Assembly (NCBI RefSeq): GCF_001439805.1 | Contig: NZ_JYLK01000019.1 | Location: forward strand, 59,431-123,430 | Length of the DNA: 64,000 bases | Origin: Pseudomonas trivialis | Lineage (GTDB): Bacteria; Pseudomonadota; Gammaproteobacteria; Pseudomonadales; Pseudomonadaceae | Reading direction: 5' to 3' | Part shown: in pieces, positions 63,488 to 64,000 of the stretch | Numbering within the stretch: position 1 is the stretch's first letter | How the letters are laid out: every line of letters begins with the position of its first letter | The notes under the pieces: generated by a model | What the model was told of the DNA's origin: nothing | Seen by the model: only the letters and a program-made list of their open reading frames with translations | The model's database searches: none | Made by a program: the position numbers and the translations under genes

Positions 63488-64000
63488 CTATCCCATGACT
63501 GGTGGCCCTTGAGATGAAAATTTGGCCAGCCGTCGCAGGTTCTGCACCGCAGCGGCCAGCGTGAATTCATCCGTCGCGCCACTCATGCCACGGAGCCGCA
63601 GGCGATCCAATTTCAGGATGCGCTTGAGGTGGGCAAACAACATTTCGACCTTTTTACGTTCGTGACGAGATCGCACATATTCCGGCGTCTTCGCGATTCG
63701 CCGAGCCACATCACGAGCCGCTTCATGAACGCTACGGGCGATCTTACGAACCGATGTGTTCGGGCAGCACTTGGCTTTCATCGGACAGGTCGAGCAGTCG
63801 GTTTGTCTGGATCGGAAGATGATGGTGTTGGCTTTAGTTAGGTGTGAGCGTTCGTTCTTGAAGGCTCGCCATTCGCTGCGCAATGGGTTGCCGGCCGGGT
63901 AGCGGTATTCCTCAGCCGCTTCATTCCAGTGGAAATCATTACTCGAAAAACTGTCGTTCTTGCGCTCGGTTTTGTCCCACACCGGCACATGCGGCTCGAT
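63316..64000 (-). mobile_element. IS1182-family insertion sequence, cut by the window edge
   Basis: The terminal region at 63316-63352 plus a transposase reading leftward. The element continues beyond position 64000, so its other end, target duplication and integrity cannot be judged here. Confidence 0.8.
63488..64000 (-). CDS. IS1182-family transposase, C-terminal part
   Basis: At least 170 residues of the C-terminal part of an IS1182-type DDE transposase. It begins in the IEPHMPVWDKTERK segment that follows the catalytic core, contains the zinc-knuckle-like CSTCPMKAKCCPN and ends with a helical region (VEMLFAHLKRILKLDRLRLR, EFTLAAAVQNLRRLAKF). The frame stays open through the window edge; the apparent ATG at 63988 is internal. 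No frameshift is visible in this part. Confidence 0.88.
   Translation of the reverse strand: MEPHVPVWDKTERKNDSFSSNDFHWNEAAEEYRYPAGNPLRSEWRAFKNERSHLTKANTIIFRSRQTDCSTCPMKAKCCPNTSVRKIARSVHEAARDVARRIAKTPEYVRSRHERKKVEMLFAHLKRILKLDRLRLRGMSGATDEFTLAAAVQNLRRLAKFSSQGPPVMG

Overview
The window looks like a chromosomal segment of a Pseudomonas fluorescens-group bacterium. Supporting evidence is the high-GC coding with strong codon bias, fluorescens-type REP hairpins (core GCGGGCTTGCC), a pmr/arn-type lipid A operon, and a dense two-component, chemotaxis and acyl-CoA gene complement. The best positional landmark is a near-perfect copy of the XerCD chromosome-dimer resolution site dif at 40847-40874. FtsK-loading octamers (GGGNAGGG) point toward it from both sides. 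The window therefore spans the replication terminus. That fits the contrast between an orderly left part (1-40.3 kb) and a patchwork right part just past dif.

Left part. 0-11.3 kb holds signalling genes: a hybrid kinase plus response regulator, a KaiC-like ATPase translationally coupled to a second hybrid kinase, and a TPR protein. Between them lies a 4.8-kb AT-richer gene for a 1594-residue modular toxin. Its C-terminal half carries a YopT-type cysteine-protease triad and a separate ADP-ribosyltransferase signature. 11.5-19.4 kb holds two convergent acyl-CoA operons: ligase, 3-hydroxyacyl-CoA dehydrogenase, thiolase, acyl-CoA dehydrogenase and enoyl-CoA hydratase on +, then 3-hydroxyisobutyryl-CoA hydrolase-like and acyl-CoA dehydrogenase on -. 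They suit branched short-chain acyl-CoA (isoleucine/valine) breakdown. 20.9-30.2 kb is a single overlapping minus-strand operon for 4-amino-4-deoxy-L-arabinose modification of lipid A (arnC-arnA-arnD-arnT-arnE-arnF-ugd plus a second GT39 gene), with no arnB at its head. 30.6-35.2 kb has a periplasmic protein, a lone tyrosine recombinase, a short-chain dehydrogenase and a chemoreceptor. 35.4-40.3 kb is a complete deoxyribose locus (deoK-deoP-deoX, convergent deoQ, then deoC) with matching palindromic operators.

Right part. 40.3-48.4 kb is the dif-proximal accessory zone. It holds a degenerate IS21 istA, an AraC/VOC pair, a GNAT enzyme, AT-richer unknown genes, and a relic of an integrative conjugative element (RAQPRD-family and DUF3262/TIGR03758 genes) cut by an IS66 fragment that made a chimeric ORF. 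48.6-62.5 kb is an apparently coherent amine catabolic island. A GntR/FCD regulator stands divergent from a class III aminotransferase. A polyamine-type ABC transporter operon ends in etfB-etfA, and a second operon encodes an SDR, a succinate-semialdehyde-type dehydrogenase and an LhgO-like FAD oxidoreductase, followed by a dCACHE chemoreceptor. The palindrome TGATGCATCA lies in all the relevant promoters and ties the island into one regulon. The window ends in an SRPBCC protein and the start of an IS1182-family element that runs off the right edge. No rRNA, tRNA or CRISPR array was seen.
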